Positions 47,337 to 57,100 of a stretch of DNA of 64,000 bases are shown piece after piece. The stretch is taken from assembly GCA_947494335.1 (NCBI GenBank), contig CANLUT010000004.1:254810-318809 (forward strand), read 5' to 3'. The translations under genes and the position numbers were made by a program. Positions within the stretch are counted from its first letter, which is position 1; every line of letters starts with the position of its first letter. Source of the DNA: Oligoflexales bacterium. Its GTDB lineage: Bacteria > Bdellovibrionota_B > Oligoflexia > Oligoflexales > RGVZ01. The notes under the pieces are model-generated. The model had not been told where the DNA came from, searched no databases, and was given only the letters and a program-made list of their open reading frames with translations.

Positions 47337-47524
47337 TCGCCCCTCCCGTACAAAATAGGTTCGGACGGAAACCAAGCCAATTTGAGATCTATTAACTAAT
47401 GCAATGATATTAAATATATAGGCTCGCTCTTTGAGCGTGCTAGGACATTATTACCCAGACGTTTTACAGCTAGGATATGAGAGAATGATTGAGTAATTAA
47501 AGCAACGACGCATCGAGGACACCC

Positions 47525-48865
47525 ATGAAAATTAACCTGATTTCTCTACTCTGGTTTGTATCGATGGCCTATTTATCTACGTGCAAAACTGCATCAAAAG
47601 ACGGCTCAGATCTGAAGTTCTATGGAACGGACAACCAATCTGCAATCATGACGTTTGATGCAGATCTTGATTTTGAGCTTCCCAGAGGCGTCAAAAGTCA
47701 AGTGGATCTCTCAAAGCCCGATGTGAAATCGCAAATCCTCGAGCTAATAGACCTGCAAGTTCGACACCTTTACGGAACTTTTTCAGTCCACGACGAGTTT
47801 CGAAATAATCCAGGAATCGTTGAAGGCAAAGGTGAAACACTCCTACGCTCAAGCTCGGTCGACCCTGGAAAAGGACGAGGACGCATCCGGTACACTCACA
47901 AAGATAGAGTCGTATTCAAAAAAAGTGTTTTTAGGGGAGATAAACCGACGATCAAGTTCCAATTACCGCGAGATCCGGTTGCAATTTATTCCCGCGGTCT
48001 AGACCCCGACGGCCGTTTCAATCTGTGCACCGACGAACATTACAATTCCGAAGGAGACTTCTGGTACTTCTGGCATCCGACAAAACGTGGGTGCCCCATC
48101 GGGAGTGGAGATCTTCAATTGGTTACGGGAAATTTAGCGCCAATCCCGAACACCAAAAAGACCTATCCTGACTACGACAAATTATTAGGAGATAACGGTA
48201 ACGGCAAAGCCGTCAAAATTATGTATTTGGTTGGTGTTGACGAAAACTTTAAGGCTGGCGATTTAGGTAGCAATAGTTACCGCGAGGCATTTGACCTGCT
48301 TCGGCAAAACAATTTCAAGGTGAAATCCTCCATCCGTCGACGAAGCTCTTTGACCTACTCAACGCCCGACTACGACGTTGAAGTTGATATGCGACTTGTA
48401 AATCCTGGAACAGACCAATTTGTTAAGGCCGCAGCTGAAGGACTTGAGACTGCTGACATCTTCATCTACGACGGTCATTCGGGACTTGGCGGCTACCTGT
48501 ATGTTGACAGATTTCAGCAAGTACTTGGGCGTCCGCTTAATCTGAATAAAGAAAAAAGTCAGATCTTCTATTTTAATGGATGCTCAACCTTTGCGTACTA
48601 CAACCTCGATTACTTCAAACTAAAAAGCTCCAGCGCCGATCCAAAAGGAATTAAGTTTTTGGATGTAATCACAACGTCAATCGGGGCCACCTTTGATATT
48701 GGCGCTCGTCATGACGCCGTCGTTATCACAAACTTAGTGAACGGATCGAGACCCTCATGGCAGACCATTATGGACCAAGTCTACAAGGCAGATCGTCGAC
48801 AAACCGCTTTGACCCATGTCAATGGCGATGAGGATAATCCCAGCACCCCAGGCCTTGGCCGCTAA
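47525..48865 (+). CDS. Lipoprotein with clan-CD cysteine-peptidase-like C-terminus
   Basis: A 446-residue protein with a lipobox signal (MAYLSTC). The C-terminal half contains KIMYLVGVDENFKAGDLGSNSYREAFDLLR, then DIFIYDGHSGLGGYLYVDRF and SQIFYFNGCSTFAYYNLDYF. The His-Gly and Cys pair at the ends of two predicted strands follows the caspase/gingipain (clan CD) arrangement. The N-terminal half is beta-rich, with CTDEHYNSEGDFWYFWHPTKRGCPIG. It starts 188 bases after the divergent Ig-like lipoprotein gene. Peptidase activity is an inference from the dyad only. Confidence 0.72.
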   Translation: MKINLISLLWFVSMAYLSTCKTASKDGSDLKFYGTDNQSAIMTFDADLDFELPRGVKSQVDLSKPDVKSQILELIDLQVRHLYGTFSVHDEFRNNPGIVEGKGETLLRSSSVDPGKGRGRIRYTHKDRVVFKKSVFRGDKPTIKFQLPRDPVAIYSRGLDPDGRFNLCTDEHYNSEGDFWYFWHPTKRGCPIGSGDLQLVTGNLAPIPNTKKTYPDYDKLLGDNGNGKAVKIMYLVGVDENFKAGDLGSNSYREAFDLLRQNNFKVKSSIRRRSSLTYSTPDYDVEVDMRLVNPGTDQFVKAAAEGLETADIFIYDGHSGLGGYLYVDRFQQVLGRPLNLNKEKSQIFYFNGCSTFAYYNLDYFKLKSSSADPKGIKFLDVITTSIGATFDIGARHDAVVITNLVNGSRPSWQTIMDQVYKADRRQTALTHVNGDEDNPSTPGLGR

Positions 48866-48879
48866 AAGCAGGACCGCAC

Positions 48880-50289
48880 ATGGACACCAAGGATCAATTT
48901 GATTTAGTGGTCATCGGCAGTGGCCCTGCAGGGGAAAAGGCTGCCGTTAAAGCTGCCTATTTTGGCAAAAAGGTCGCCATTATCGAAGCTCAACCGATGG
49001 TCGGAGGCGCAGGCGTCAACACCGGCACACTCCCGTCAAAGACCTTAAAGGAATCGGCTTTATTTTTTAGTGGAAAATATGAGCGAGGACTTCACGGTGT
49101 TGAGAAGAAACTGGAACAAAAGACAACGATCGACGACTTCTTCTACCGTGAGCGCCTGGTTCAAACCAATGTAGAAAACGAGGTCCGAAAAAATCTCAAC
49201 ATTCACAGCGTAGAAATCATTCACGGCTTTGCTAAATTTCAAGACGATCACCACATCCGAGTCAACTCAAGGGCGGGCGAAAGACTCATCCGCGGAGAGT
49301 TCATCTTGATCGCAACTGGGAGTTACCCCTTTCACCCTGCAAACATCCCGTTTGATCAGGATCTTGTCCACGACTCAGATACGATTCTAAAACTTAAGAA
49401 AATTCCTGAAAGCCTAGTCGTCGTTGGAGCGGGCGTGATTGGCTGCGAATATGCCACCATCTTTGCCACGATGGGCTGCAAGGTTCACCTCATCAACGAC
49501 CGCGACCAGATCATGCCGTTTCTCGACGGAGATATTTCAAAGAGTCTGGTCGATCACATGCGAAAAGCTGGAACCGATATAAGATTCAAAACGGGATTAG
49601 AATCAGTCACAAAAACGGCTACAGGTGTCGAAACCGTCCTAGATAACGGTCAAAAGATAACTAGCGAAATGTTTTTGTTTGCTGCAGGCCGCAGCGGCAC
49701 AACGGCTGGATTAAACTGCGAGGCTGCGGGCGTAAAATTAGGAAAACGTGAGATTGTCGAAGTCGACAGCCAGTTTCGGACATCGACCCTTAATATATTC
49801 GCAGCCGGAGACGTCATCGGCTTCCCAGCCCTCGCCGCAACCAGCATGGACCAGGGGCGGGTGGCGGTATCGCACATGTTTGGGCTTAGCGACATTTCAA
49901 GTGTCAGCAAAGACTTCCCTTACGGCATCTACACCGTACCAGAAGTTTCGATGGTTGGGATGACGGAGCAAGAAGCCAAAGACAAGGGCTTGGATGTCTG
50001 TACGGGTAGTGCAAGGTACGCTGACATGCACCGCGGACGGATCATGGGCGCAGAAGATGGCTTTCTAAAGATTGTTTTTGAACGTACTTCGCTGCGAGTG
50101 CTCGGTGTACACATCATCGGCCCAATTGCAACCGAGATCATTCATTACGGACTACTCCTTGTTCAAGAAAAGAAAGATCTTCCTGCTATCATCGCGCAGA
50201 TCTTCAATTATCCAACCCTTCATGACCTCTATAAGTACGCCGCCTATGACGGCCTTGGCAACCGCGCTGGTCATAAGGTTAAGAGCTGA
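48880..50289 (+). CDS. sthA: Soluble pyridine nucleotide transhydrogenase
   Basis: A 469-residue FAD-dependent enzyme of the dihydrolipoamide dehydrogenase fold that balances NADPH and NADH. It has the N-terminal FAD motif VVIGSGPAGEKAA, the NAD motif VVVGAGVIGCEYA and the second FAD motif NIFAAGDVIGFPALA. The redox-active CxxxxC of related enzymes is replaced by GVNTGTLPSKTL; SthA lacks the disulfide pair, which supports this call over lipoamide dehydrogenase. The C-terminal dimer domain (LGVHIIGPIATEIIHYGLL) is intact. It starts 14 bases after the preceding lipoprotein gene. Confidence 0.9.
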   Translation: MDTKDQFDLVVIGSGPAGEKAAVKAAYFGKKVAIIEAQPMVGGAGVNTGTLPSKTLKESALFFSGKYERGLHGVEKKLEQKTTIDDFFYRERLVQTNVENEVRKNLNIHSVEIIHGFAKFQDDHHIRVNSRAGERLIRGEFILIATGSYPFHPANIPFDQDLVHDSDTILKLKKIPESLVVVGAGVIGCEYATIFATMGCKVHLINDRDQIMPFLDGDISKSLVDHMRKAGTDIRFKTGLESVTKTATGVETVLDNGQKITSEMFLFAAGRSGTTAGLNCEAAGVKLGKREIVEVDSQFRTSTLNIFAAGDVIGFPALAATSMDQGRVAVSHMFGLSDISSVSKDFPYGIYTVPEVSMVGMTEQEAKDKGLDVCTGSARYADMHRGRIMGAEDGFLKIVFERTSLRVLGVHIIGPIATEIIHYGLLLVQEKKDLPAIIAQIFNYPTLHDLYKYAAYDGLGNRAGHKVKS

Positions 50290-50333
50290 CAACGGCGGCA
50301 CAAGGAACCTGTCGCATGTCTTTTGGAGCTTGA

Positions 50334-50846
50334 ATGCTGGAGCTTAGATTTTTGACAAAAAATGACGAGAGCACGTTTCGTGCTGCTGTAGATGAATTTA
50401 AACTTCACAATCCAGACTGGGAGTTTGCATTTCATTTTTCCGATAGCATGAAATTTGAAGATTATTGCGATCTTTTGCGTAACCAGTCCGAAGGACGAGA
50501 CCTAAGGGGTTTTGTTCCAAATAGCTATATGGGAGCGTTCTTAAACGGCAAGTGCGTGGGCAGAGCCTCAATTCGATACGAACTAAACGATATGCTGAGT
50601 GCGATCGGCGGCCACATTGGCTATGGCGTGATTCCATCGCAGCGTGGGAAAGGATACGCACGGGAGATTTTACGTCTCGCTCTAGAACACCTGAAAGCAA
50701 GAAACCTTAACCGAGCTTTGGTCACGTGTTCTGATCATAATGTCGCCTCAATTCGGACCATCGAAGCAAATGGCGGAATACTCGAAAATAAAATTTCACG
50801 CGCAGGGTCCAATGAACTAACCCGCAGATACTGGTTTAATCTCTAA
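50334..50846 (+). CDS. GNAT-family N-acetyltransferase
   Basis: A 170-residue GNAT protein. The acetyl-CoA-binding motif A is IGYGVIPSQRGKGYAREILRLALEHLK, with the Q/RxxGxG/A loop. The following strand, NRALVTCSDHNVASIRTIEANGGILEN, is typical of YjjJ/RimJ-like predicted acetyltransferases. The acceptor is unknown. It is the last chromosomal-looking gene before the IS91 region. Confidence 0.92.
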   Translation: MLELRFLTKNDESTFRAAVDEFKLHNPDWEFAFHFSDSMKFEDYCDLLRNQSEGRDLRGFVPNSYMGAFLNGKCVGRASIRYELNDMLSAIGGHIGYGVIPSQRGKGYAREILRLALEHLKARNLNRALVTCSDHNVASIRTIEANGGILENKISRAGSNELTRRYWFNL

Positions 50847-51375
50847 AATTCATGCCACCCGATTAATTTTAATATCCCGTCCTCACTCCTGCGTCGGAGT
50901 CGGGGTTTCATGGCAGACAGATGCAGCAAAGATGTAAGACATCGAGACTGGGATGATGTGGTTTTCTGTTCGGATATTGTTGGGAGTAGTCGGGCTGAAC
51001 GCCCAGCGTATAACTTGGCGACACCCCGAGGGATTTTTTATAACTGGTAGCAAGCGGAAGCGTTCAAGCTTAAATTCCTGCTTTACGGTAATCATATATT
51101 AACCAAAAGAGTGGCCAGGATGCGAATTGACTCAAACTAAACTATACCGAAATTGGACACGGGGCTTTTGCTTAACTCAAGGTTAAAGACGTATGGCGTT
51201 TAAGCAGCATCGCAGGGGAGAATGGCACTTGATTCCTGCGCTACACTGCAGTTTGAGATGCCGTTCTATCCTGTAGACATTTCGTCCGGTGTATCTGTTT
51301 CCTTGCGTCAGTGGTTGACGGGGATTGTCATGTAGTATTGGCCTGGCTAGTGATTTTTCATTGGCGTAGGGCTTC
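50847..51375. other. Gap between the GNAT gene and the IS91 transposase
   Basis: The left part holds a possible 70-codon minus-strand gene (50883-51095). The right part, from about 51100, is A/T-rich and has no open frame or clear ribosome site. It probably contains the left (ter) end of the IS91-family element. I could not define the boundary because no second copy of the left end is in the window. Confidence 0.4.
50883..51095 (-). CDS. Possible small or truncated gene beside the IS element
   Basis: A 70-codon open frame starting at an ATG. Its composition looks protein-like (FKLERFRLLPVIKNPSGCRQVIRWAFSP and IIPVSMSYIFAASVCHETPTPTQE). No homologue recognised and no clear signal peptide. Its start lies close to where the IS91-family element may begin, so it may be the tail of a gene cut by the insertion. 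Confidence 0.3.
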   Translation of the reverse strand: MITVKQEFKLERFRLLPVIKNPSGCRQVIRWAFSPTTPNNIRTENHIIPVSMSYIFAASVCHETPTPTQE

Positions 51376-52872
51376 ATGGCAATTTACGAGCGTCACCGGC
51401 CGGAATCGACTGTGCTCTATCAATCAGTGGCTAGAGCTTGGCCAAAGGTTGAGGTCGAGTATGCTATTAATGAACAAACGATTGCACCCCATGTGGCAGC
51501 AGAATTCGAGAGATACAAGCGTTGCGGAATCTTGGAACATGGATTTGTCAGGCTTTATTGCAAGGACTGCCAAGCTGAGCGGGTGATTGGATTTTCATGC
51601 AAAGGAAGAGGTTTCTGTCCGGCATGCGGATCTCGGCGTGCGTTGCAAAAGGCAGACCGAATTGAGCGAGAAGTGTGGCCTCGCGTGAAAGCAAGGCAGT
51701 GGGTTTTGACGTTTCCGCATCAGGTTCGTGCGTGGCTGCTTCGCAGTGCTGAGCTGTTTAATGAAGTGATCTCAGTTGTCATAGACAGTATTTCTTTTTT
51801 TTATGAACAGCATTCAGCGCTCGTGCTTGGCAAGGATCAGATCTATTTGCCGACGGCTGGGTCAGTTAGCTTTGTGCAGTTTTTTGGGTCCAGTTTGGCC
51901 CCAAACCCTCATCTTCACATGATGTTTCTCGATGGTGTATTTGCGAGTGGCAAAGACGGCGTTAAGTTTTTTGAGCATCGAGGCCTGAGCCAGGAATCGA
52001 TGTTTGATGTGATTGAGATGATTTATTTGAGGCTAGCGAAACTATTTGCAAAGAAGGGCTATGTCGATGCATCAGGTGAGGTAAGTCTGCCTGAGGATTT
52101 TGACAGCGAAGATGATTTAAGTGTGCCGATGCCATTTCGCCCGCGTGCTCCGAAGGCTTACCGACGCAAGGGACGCCTTCTGTCAAATCCGTTATTTCAG
52201 CATCCAGATCCTGATATGATGTCGGTACAAGGCTGGCTTAACGTGCGATACAAATGGTTCTCTTTGCATGCCGCGGTGTCAATTGAGGGTGCAAACCGAG
52301 AGGGCCTTCGGCAACTATTTCATTACGGTGCTAGATCATCGGTGAATCTATCACTTCTGAGCTACATGGAGCCTGATGATCCAGATAGAAGCGAATTGGA
52401 GCTTCGTCTAAAGAGAAAATGGAACGACGGCACAGAGTCTTTAATCTTCAGTCAGCGTGACTTCGTAGAGAGACTCGCTGGAATTATTCCTCCCGCATGG
52501 TTTAATCTAACCAGATTTCACGGCGTTTTCGCTCCAAATCACGCATGGCGAGAATTTGTGGTGCCAGGTCCTACTAAGAAGCGAACGTGCCCAGCTCATG
52601 ATGAACCTAACGACTCTGACCCGCCACCAACCGGCAAACCCTCAACTGGACGAGCACCAGCAGAGTTTTGGATTCCGTGGGCTGAGCTTCTTCGCAGAAC
52701 GGTCGGCGTGGATCCTGAAATATGTATTTGCGGAGCAAGGATGATTGTCGATGAAGCGATCACCGACGGCGAAAAGATTTCTGAGGTACTTACGCGCCTG
52801 GGTGTTGTTTCAACGGGCCCTCCAAAGAGACGGCAATCCACCGGGGAGCTTGATTATGTATATGATGTGTAA
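51376..52872 (+). CDS. IS91-family transposase
   Basis: A 498-residue rolling-circle (HUH) transposase. The N-terminal zinc-binding domain has CKDC and CPACGSRR. The HUH motif is NPHLHMMFLDG, and the catalytic tyrosine region is LRQLFHYGARSS. Further family regions are LKRKWNDGTESLIFSQRDFVERLAGIIPP and RFHGVFAPNHAWR. The frame is uninterrupted, so it may be active. The C-terminal end (STGPPKRRQSTGELDYVYDV) is repeated as a diverged fragment at 62700-62771. Confidence 0.93.
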   Translation: MAIYERHRPESTVLYQSVARAWPKVEVEYAINEQTIAPHVAAEFERYKRCGILEHGFVRLYCKDCQAERVIGFSCKGRGFCPACGSRRALQKADRIEREVWPRVKARQWVLTFPHQVRAWLLRSAELFNEVISVVIDSISFFYEQHSALVLGKDQIYLPTAGSVSFVQFFGSSLAPNPHLHMMFLDGVFASGKDGVKFFEHRGLSQESMFDVIEMIYLRLAKLFAKKGYVDASGEVSLPEDFDSEDDLSVPMPFRPRAPKAYRRKGRLLSNPLFQHPDPDMMSVQGWLNVRYKWFSLHAAVSIEGANREGLRQLFHYGARSSVNLSLLSYMEPDDPDRSELELRLKRKWNDGTESLIFSQRDFVERLAGIIPPAWFNLTRFHGVFAPNHAWREFVVPGPTKKRTCPAHDEPNDSDPPPTGKPSTGRAPAEFWIPWAELLRRTVGVDPEICICGARMIVDEAITDGEKISEVLTRLGVVSTGPPKRRQSTGELDYVYDV

Positions 52873-53013
52873 ATGCAGGTGCTCAGGGCGCTGGCCATGG
52901 GGACGTGCGGCCAGATCGCAGTTTGCCGAGTGTAACGACTGAGTTTTCGGGTAGAAATGGATTGGGCAAATCGATATTTTTGGTGATTAGACATAGGCCG
53001 GTGAAGTAGTATG

Positions 53014-53047
53014 ACACCTTGTCGGGTTAAATGAGTCGACAAGATGT
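53014..53047. other. Subterminal hairpin of the IS91 right (origin) end
   Basis: ACACCTTGTCG and CGACAAGATGT pair over 11 positions with one mismatch and a 12-base loop. The same structure occurs in the solo end (62914-62949) with compensating base changes, which supports a function in transposition. Confidence 0.7.
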
Positions 53048-53190
53048 CCGGAAAATGCTGATTTTGCTAGTTATTTTTCCTAGCGCCTGCCAGCGACAAG
53101 AGCCTATTTGTGCACGAAGCTGACAATAAATAGATGCGGTATAAATAGAATCTTTTGGTGTTTCAAAAGATACCGTGTTACCCTAGAAGT

Positions 53191-53559
53191 ATGTCCAAGT
53201 GGTTACATAAAATGCGTTTCGTGCTCGCAGTAATGGCTCTAGGCCTGTCTTGGCATTACGTCATTTTAGCCGGACATTTGGCCTGTGAAGTTCATCCAAA
53301 TTGTGATGAAGATGCTGGCCAGATCTTTGGATCCTCATCTTCCCATGAACACGAGCACTGCCTAGTCCAAATTACTCCGTCCCGTGTAAATGACACGTCC
53401 ATTCAAGACGGGCATGATATCGTACTCTCTTACTTTTCAATTGCGCACGTTTTGCCTGAGGCACCACGAGTTGTGAAAGCATCTCGAACACCGCATCCAT
53501 TAATTATGCGGTCGAGAGCGGAATTTCAGTTTACCCACTCGGTCCGCATTATTTCATGA
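53191..53559 (+). CDS. Small His/Cys-containing periplasmic protein
   Basis: A 122-residue protein with an N-terminal hydrophobic segment (MRFVLAVMALGLSWHYVILA). Possible metal-binding groups follow: CEVHPNCDEDAG and SSHEHEHC. The ATG at 53191 is preferred over a GTG at 53155; an internal ATG at 53212 is also possible. It opens the metal-efflux cluster directly after the IS91 right end. The sequence before it (53084-53190) is A/T-rich and must hold the promoter, but I cannot assign hexamers safely. Confidence 0.68.
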   Translation: MSKWLHKMRFVLAVMALGLSWHYVILAGHLACEVHPNCDEDAGQIFGSSSSHEHEHCLVQITPSRVNDTSIQDGHDIVLSYFSIAHVLPEAPRVVKASRTPHPLIMRSRAEFQFTHSVRIIS

Positions 53560-53654
53560 GAAATATCATCTGAATGATTCAATGCACCTTTCTGCGGTGG
53601 GTGCTCGCTATCTATGTTAAAAATTAAATTAAAAAAATTTCAAAGGAGTTTTTT

Positions 53655-54044
53655 ATGAAACTATTCAACCTATCATTGTTGTTTGCTTGCGTTGCTGGTG
53701 CCTCAATTGCTTCCGCGGCCGCTAAAGTTGAGCATAAATCCCACGAGGCTCATAAGCACGGTGAAAACTGCGGTCACGCTGCGATTAAGCATAGTGACCA
53801 TGTTGACTACATGCACGATGGCCATTTTCACAACACTGCAGCTAACGGCAAAGTTGTTGAGCACAAGGTGCGTGTAGCTGCGTCGAAAGACCATGTTAAA
53901 GCTTCAGCTGAAAATGGCCATACACACGGCGTTAATTGTGGGCATGAGCGTATTGAGCACGGTGACCATAGCGACTACGTCGTCGATGGCAACGTCCATC
54001 ATGTTGACGGCGATCACTGTGATCAAAGAGCAACAGAGATCTGA
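53655..54044 (+). CDS. His-rich periplasmic protein with two tandem metal-binding repeats
   Basis: The start has a good ribosome site (caaaggag). The 129-residue protein has a signal peptide (MKLFNLSLLFACVAGASIASAAA). The mature part has two copies of a 40-50 residue unit: HGENCGHAAIKHSDHVDYMHDGHFH and HGVNCGHERIEHGDHSDYVVDGNVHH. The NCGHxxIxHxDHxDYxxDG pattern occurs in many small bacterial proteins, usually one copy each, and is rich in likely Zn/Cu ligands. It probably buffers or delivers metal to the pump encoded next. Confidence 0.8.
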   Translation: MKLFNLSLLFACVAGASIASAAAKVEHKSHEAHKHGENCGHAAIKHSDHVDYMHDGHFHNTAANGKVVEHKVRVAASKDHVKASAENGHTHGVNCGHERIEHGDHSDYVVDGNVHHVDGDHCDQRATEI

Positions 54045-54073
54045 TTTTTAGGCCAAAGGTGGTTTGAAAAACC

Positions 54074-54108
54074 CCCCGTTGGGACCCATAATCCCAACGG
54101 GGCTTTTT
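54074..54108 (+). terminator. Intrinsic terminator inside the metal-efflux cluster
   Basis: A perfect 10-base stem CCCCGTTGGG/CCCAACGGGG with a 9-base loop, followed by CTTTTT. It lies 30 bases after the His-rich gene and 16 bases before the RND start codon. It would reduce expression of the pump genes relative to the His-rich gene. Confidence 0.85.
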
Positions 54109-54123
54109 ACCAACGGAGCTTAC

Positions 54124-57100
54124 TTGTTAAATCAGATCATTCGCTTTGCACTTAACCATAGGCTGCTTGTTCTGGCCATCACCGCATTATCAGTGGTCTT
54201 TGGCGGCGCGACGGTTACCAGTCTTCCTATTGATGTATTCCCTGACATCACAAAACCCACCGTCACCATCATGACGGAGTCACACGGTATGGCTCCAGAG
54301 GAAGTGGAGACAAGGGTCACATTACCCGTTGAGTCGTTTTTAAATGGAATTCCTGGCGTTGAAAGAGTTCGCTCCCAGTCAGGAGTTGGCCTTTCGGTTA
54401 TTTATGTTGAATTTGATTGGGGCACGGAGATTTATCGCAATCGCCAGCTCGTTCAGGAGAAGATTAATCTTGCTCGAGAACGTCTTCCGAAAGACATCTC
54501 GCCGGTAATGGGACCTGTGGGGTCACTCATGGGTCAGATTCAGCAGATTGCCGTTTACTCGAAAGATAACGTTATTGATCCAATGGAAGTCAGGAATATC
54601 GCTGAGTGGGTCTTAAGACCAAGACTGATGACAATTCCTGGCGTGGCCCAAGTTATCTCCATAGGTGGTGGTCTTAAGCAGTACCAAATTCGGGTATCGG
54701 CATCCAAACTAAACTTACACCAGCTAACCATGGAACAAGTTGACGAAGAGCTTGCTCAAATTAGTCAAAACACCACCGGTGGCTTTCTCGAAAAAGACGG
54801 TCAGGAGTATCTTGTTCGCAATATCGGAATCGTTGAAAATCTTGATGACATCAAAGGTACGTTTGTTGGTCTTCATTTCGGAAAGCCTGTATTGATTGGA
54901 GACATCGCCGAAGTCACTGAGGCGCCGCGCCTTAAGCGTGGTGATGGAAGCTTTAATGGCAAGCCCGCCGTAGTTATGACAATTCAAAAGCAGCCGGGTG
55001 CCGACACGGTCACGATCACTAAGGCTATTGCCAAGGCCATAAATGAGATCAGGCCGTCATTACCGGCGGGTATTGTGGTCAATCCTGATGTATTCAAGCA
55101 GTCGGACTTCATCGAGGCATCCATCGACGGAATTGTTGGAAAGCTGAAATTGGGGACCGTTTTGGTGTTCGTGGTTTTATTGGTCTTTTTGGCCAATCTT
55201 CGGATGTCAATCATCACGATCACCGCGATTCCCGTGTCGTTTCTCGTTACAGCACTCGTATTTCGTCTTTTTGGCCTGAGTGTAAACACGATGACTTTGG
55301 GCGGCCTTGCGATCGCCATCGGTGAGCTCGTCGATGACTCCATCGTGGATGTTGAAAATGTCTATAGACGGCTTAGAGAAAACACCAAAAGTCTTAGGCC
55401 ACGCTCAGTTTTGAAAGTCATTTACGACGCCTCAAGTGAGGTCCGAAACTCAATTGTTCTTGCTACGGTAATTATTGCTCTCGTGTTTCTTCCGTTATTT
55501 AGCCTTGATGGACTCGAGGGTAGACTATTTGCTCCCCTTGGCGTTGCTTACCTGTCGGCGCTTGCGGCGTCGTTGCTGGTGTCTTTAACGCTGACGCCAG
55601 TTCTATGCTCTTTTTTTCTGAGAGGCAAAGTTAATGCGCATGGCGACACAAAATTTGTGCTTTGGCTCAAAAATTTAGACAAAAAAATTCTTGAATGGGC
55701 GCTGCCTCGAAGTCGACTTGTAATCGGTGTTGCTCTGAGCTTGTTTGCGGCATCCATGAGTTTGACTGGGTTTATGGGGCGGGACTTTTTGCCTAAATTT
55801 AACGAGGGGACTGCGATGATCGCGATCATCGCGCCTCCTGGAATTAGTCTCGCAGAGTCCAACAAAATAGGTGCTGCTGCTGAGTCGATCATGCTTGCAA
55901 TACCAGAGATCAGGTCGGTCTCGCGCAAAACCGGCCGAGCCGAGCTGGATGAGCATGCGGCAGGAGTTCATGTCTCAGAGATTGATGTAGACTTTCATGA
56001 AAAAGGCCGCCCAAGAGAGGCGGTCTTAAATGACCTTCGCACTAAGCTCAAAGAAAAATTTCCCACCGTCGGGGTTAATGTGGGTCAGCCCATCTCACAT
56101 TTAATTGATCATATGTTATCTGGCGTTAATGCGGCATTGGCGATCAAGATATTTGGTAGAGACTTGAATGTCCTCCGAGAAAAAGCAATCGAACTTGAAG
56201 CGGCAATCGCTGATACCAATGGCATTGTGGACCTTCGAGTTGAAGAGCAAAGTCTCGTGCCACAAGTTAAAATTCACGTCATGAGAGACGAGGCAGCTAG
56301 ATACGGCCTCAGTGCTGGTCAAGTGACGAAACTCCTTGAGGTGGCATTCAACGGCGAGGTCGTCGCTCAGATTCTTGAGGATAACCGGTCATACGAAGTC
56401 TTCTTTCAGTTTGATGAGAGTTCAAGGGCAAGCATTGAAAATATGCAAAAAACTGTTTTGAAGATTATGCCAACCGGCCAGAAAGTTACTGTCGAAATGG
56501 TTGCCGACGTCTACGAGGTTTTCGGGCCAAACGAGATCAATCGAGAAAACGGCCAACGCCGTATTGTGATTAGTGGTAATTTAAGCGGGCGTGATTTGGG
56601 TGGGGTTGTGAAGGAAATTCAAGACAAGGTGCGAACAAAAGTTGAATTTCCCGAGGGGTACTATGTTGTCTATGGAGGACAGTTTGAAAGCCAGCAGGCT
56701 GCAACAAACAAAATAGTTCTTTTTGGTCTGATCTCCATATTGGGAATCGCACTAATATTGATGAACAATTACCAATCAAAAGCGATCACGGCGCAAATCA
56801 TGGTGACCATTCCATTTGCCTTTATCGGTGGTGTGCTTTTGCTATTTTTTACTGATCGATCCATTACTGTAGCAAGCCTTGTGGGTTTTATTACCCTTTG
56901 CGGAGTGGCATCGAGGAACGCGATTATGATGATTTCCCATTATCTTCATTTGATGCGGTATGAGAACGAGTCATTCACAAGAGATATGATCATTCGCGGC
57001 TCTCAGGAACGATTGGTTCCAGTGCTGATGACCGCCTCCGTTACATCATTGGCGTTAATTCCACTGATATTTTCGAAAGGACAGCCCGGTAGTGAGGTCT

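Larger units (their letters stand above)
51376..53083 (+). mobile_element. IS91-family insertion sequence (left end unresolved)
   Basis: The right boundary is set by comparison with the solo end at about 62677-62984: similarity runs through TTATTTTTCCTAG (53071-53083) and stops there in both copies. Before it lies a hairpin (53014-53047) typical of the origin end used for rolling-circle transposition. There are no terminal inverted repeats or target duplications to find, as expected for the family. The left end lies somewhere between 51096 and 51375. Confidence 0.8.

Noticed and set aside
49000-49060. Dihydrolipoamide dehydrogenase instead of SthA
   Set aside because: The redox-active cysteine pair is absent and the sequence reads GTLPSK, as in transhydrogenases.
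54064-54123. Upstream TTG start for the RND pump
   Set aside because: It lies in the terminator hairpin and has no ribosome site; the TTG at 54124 has GGAG at good spacing.
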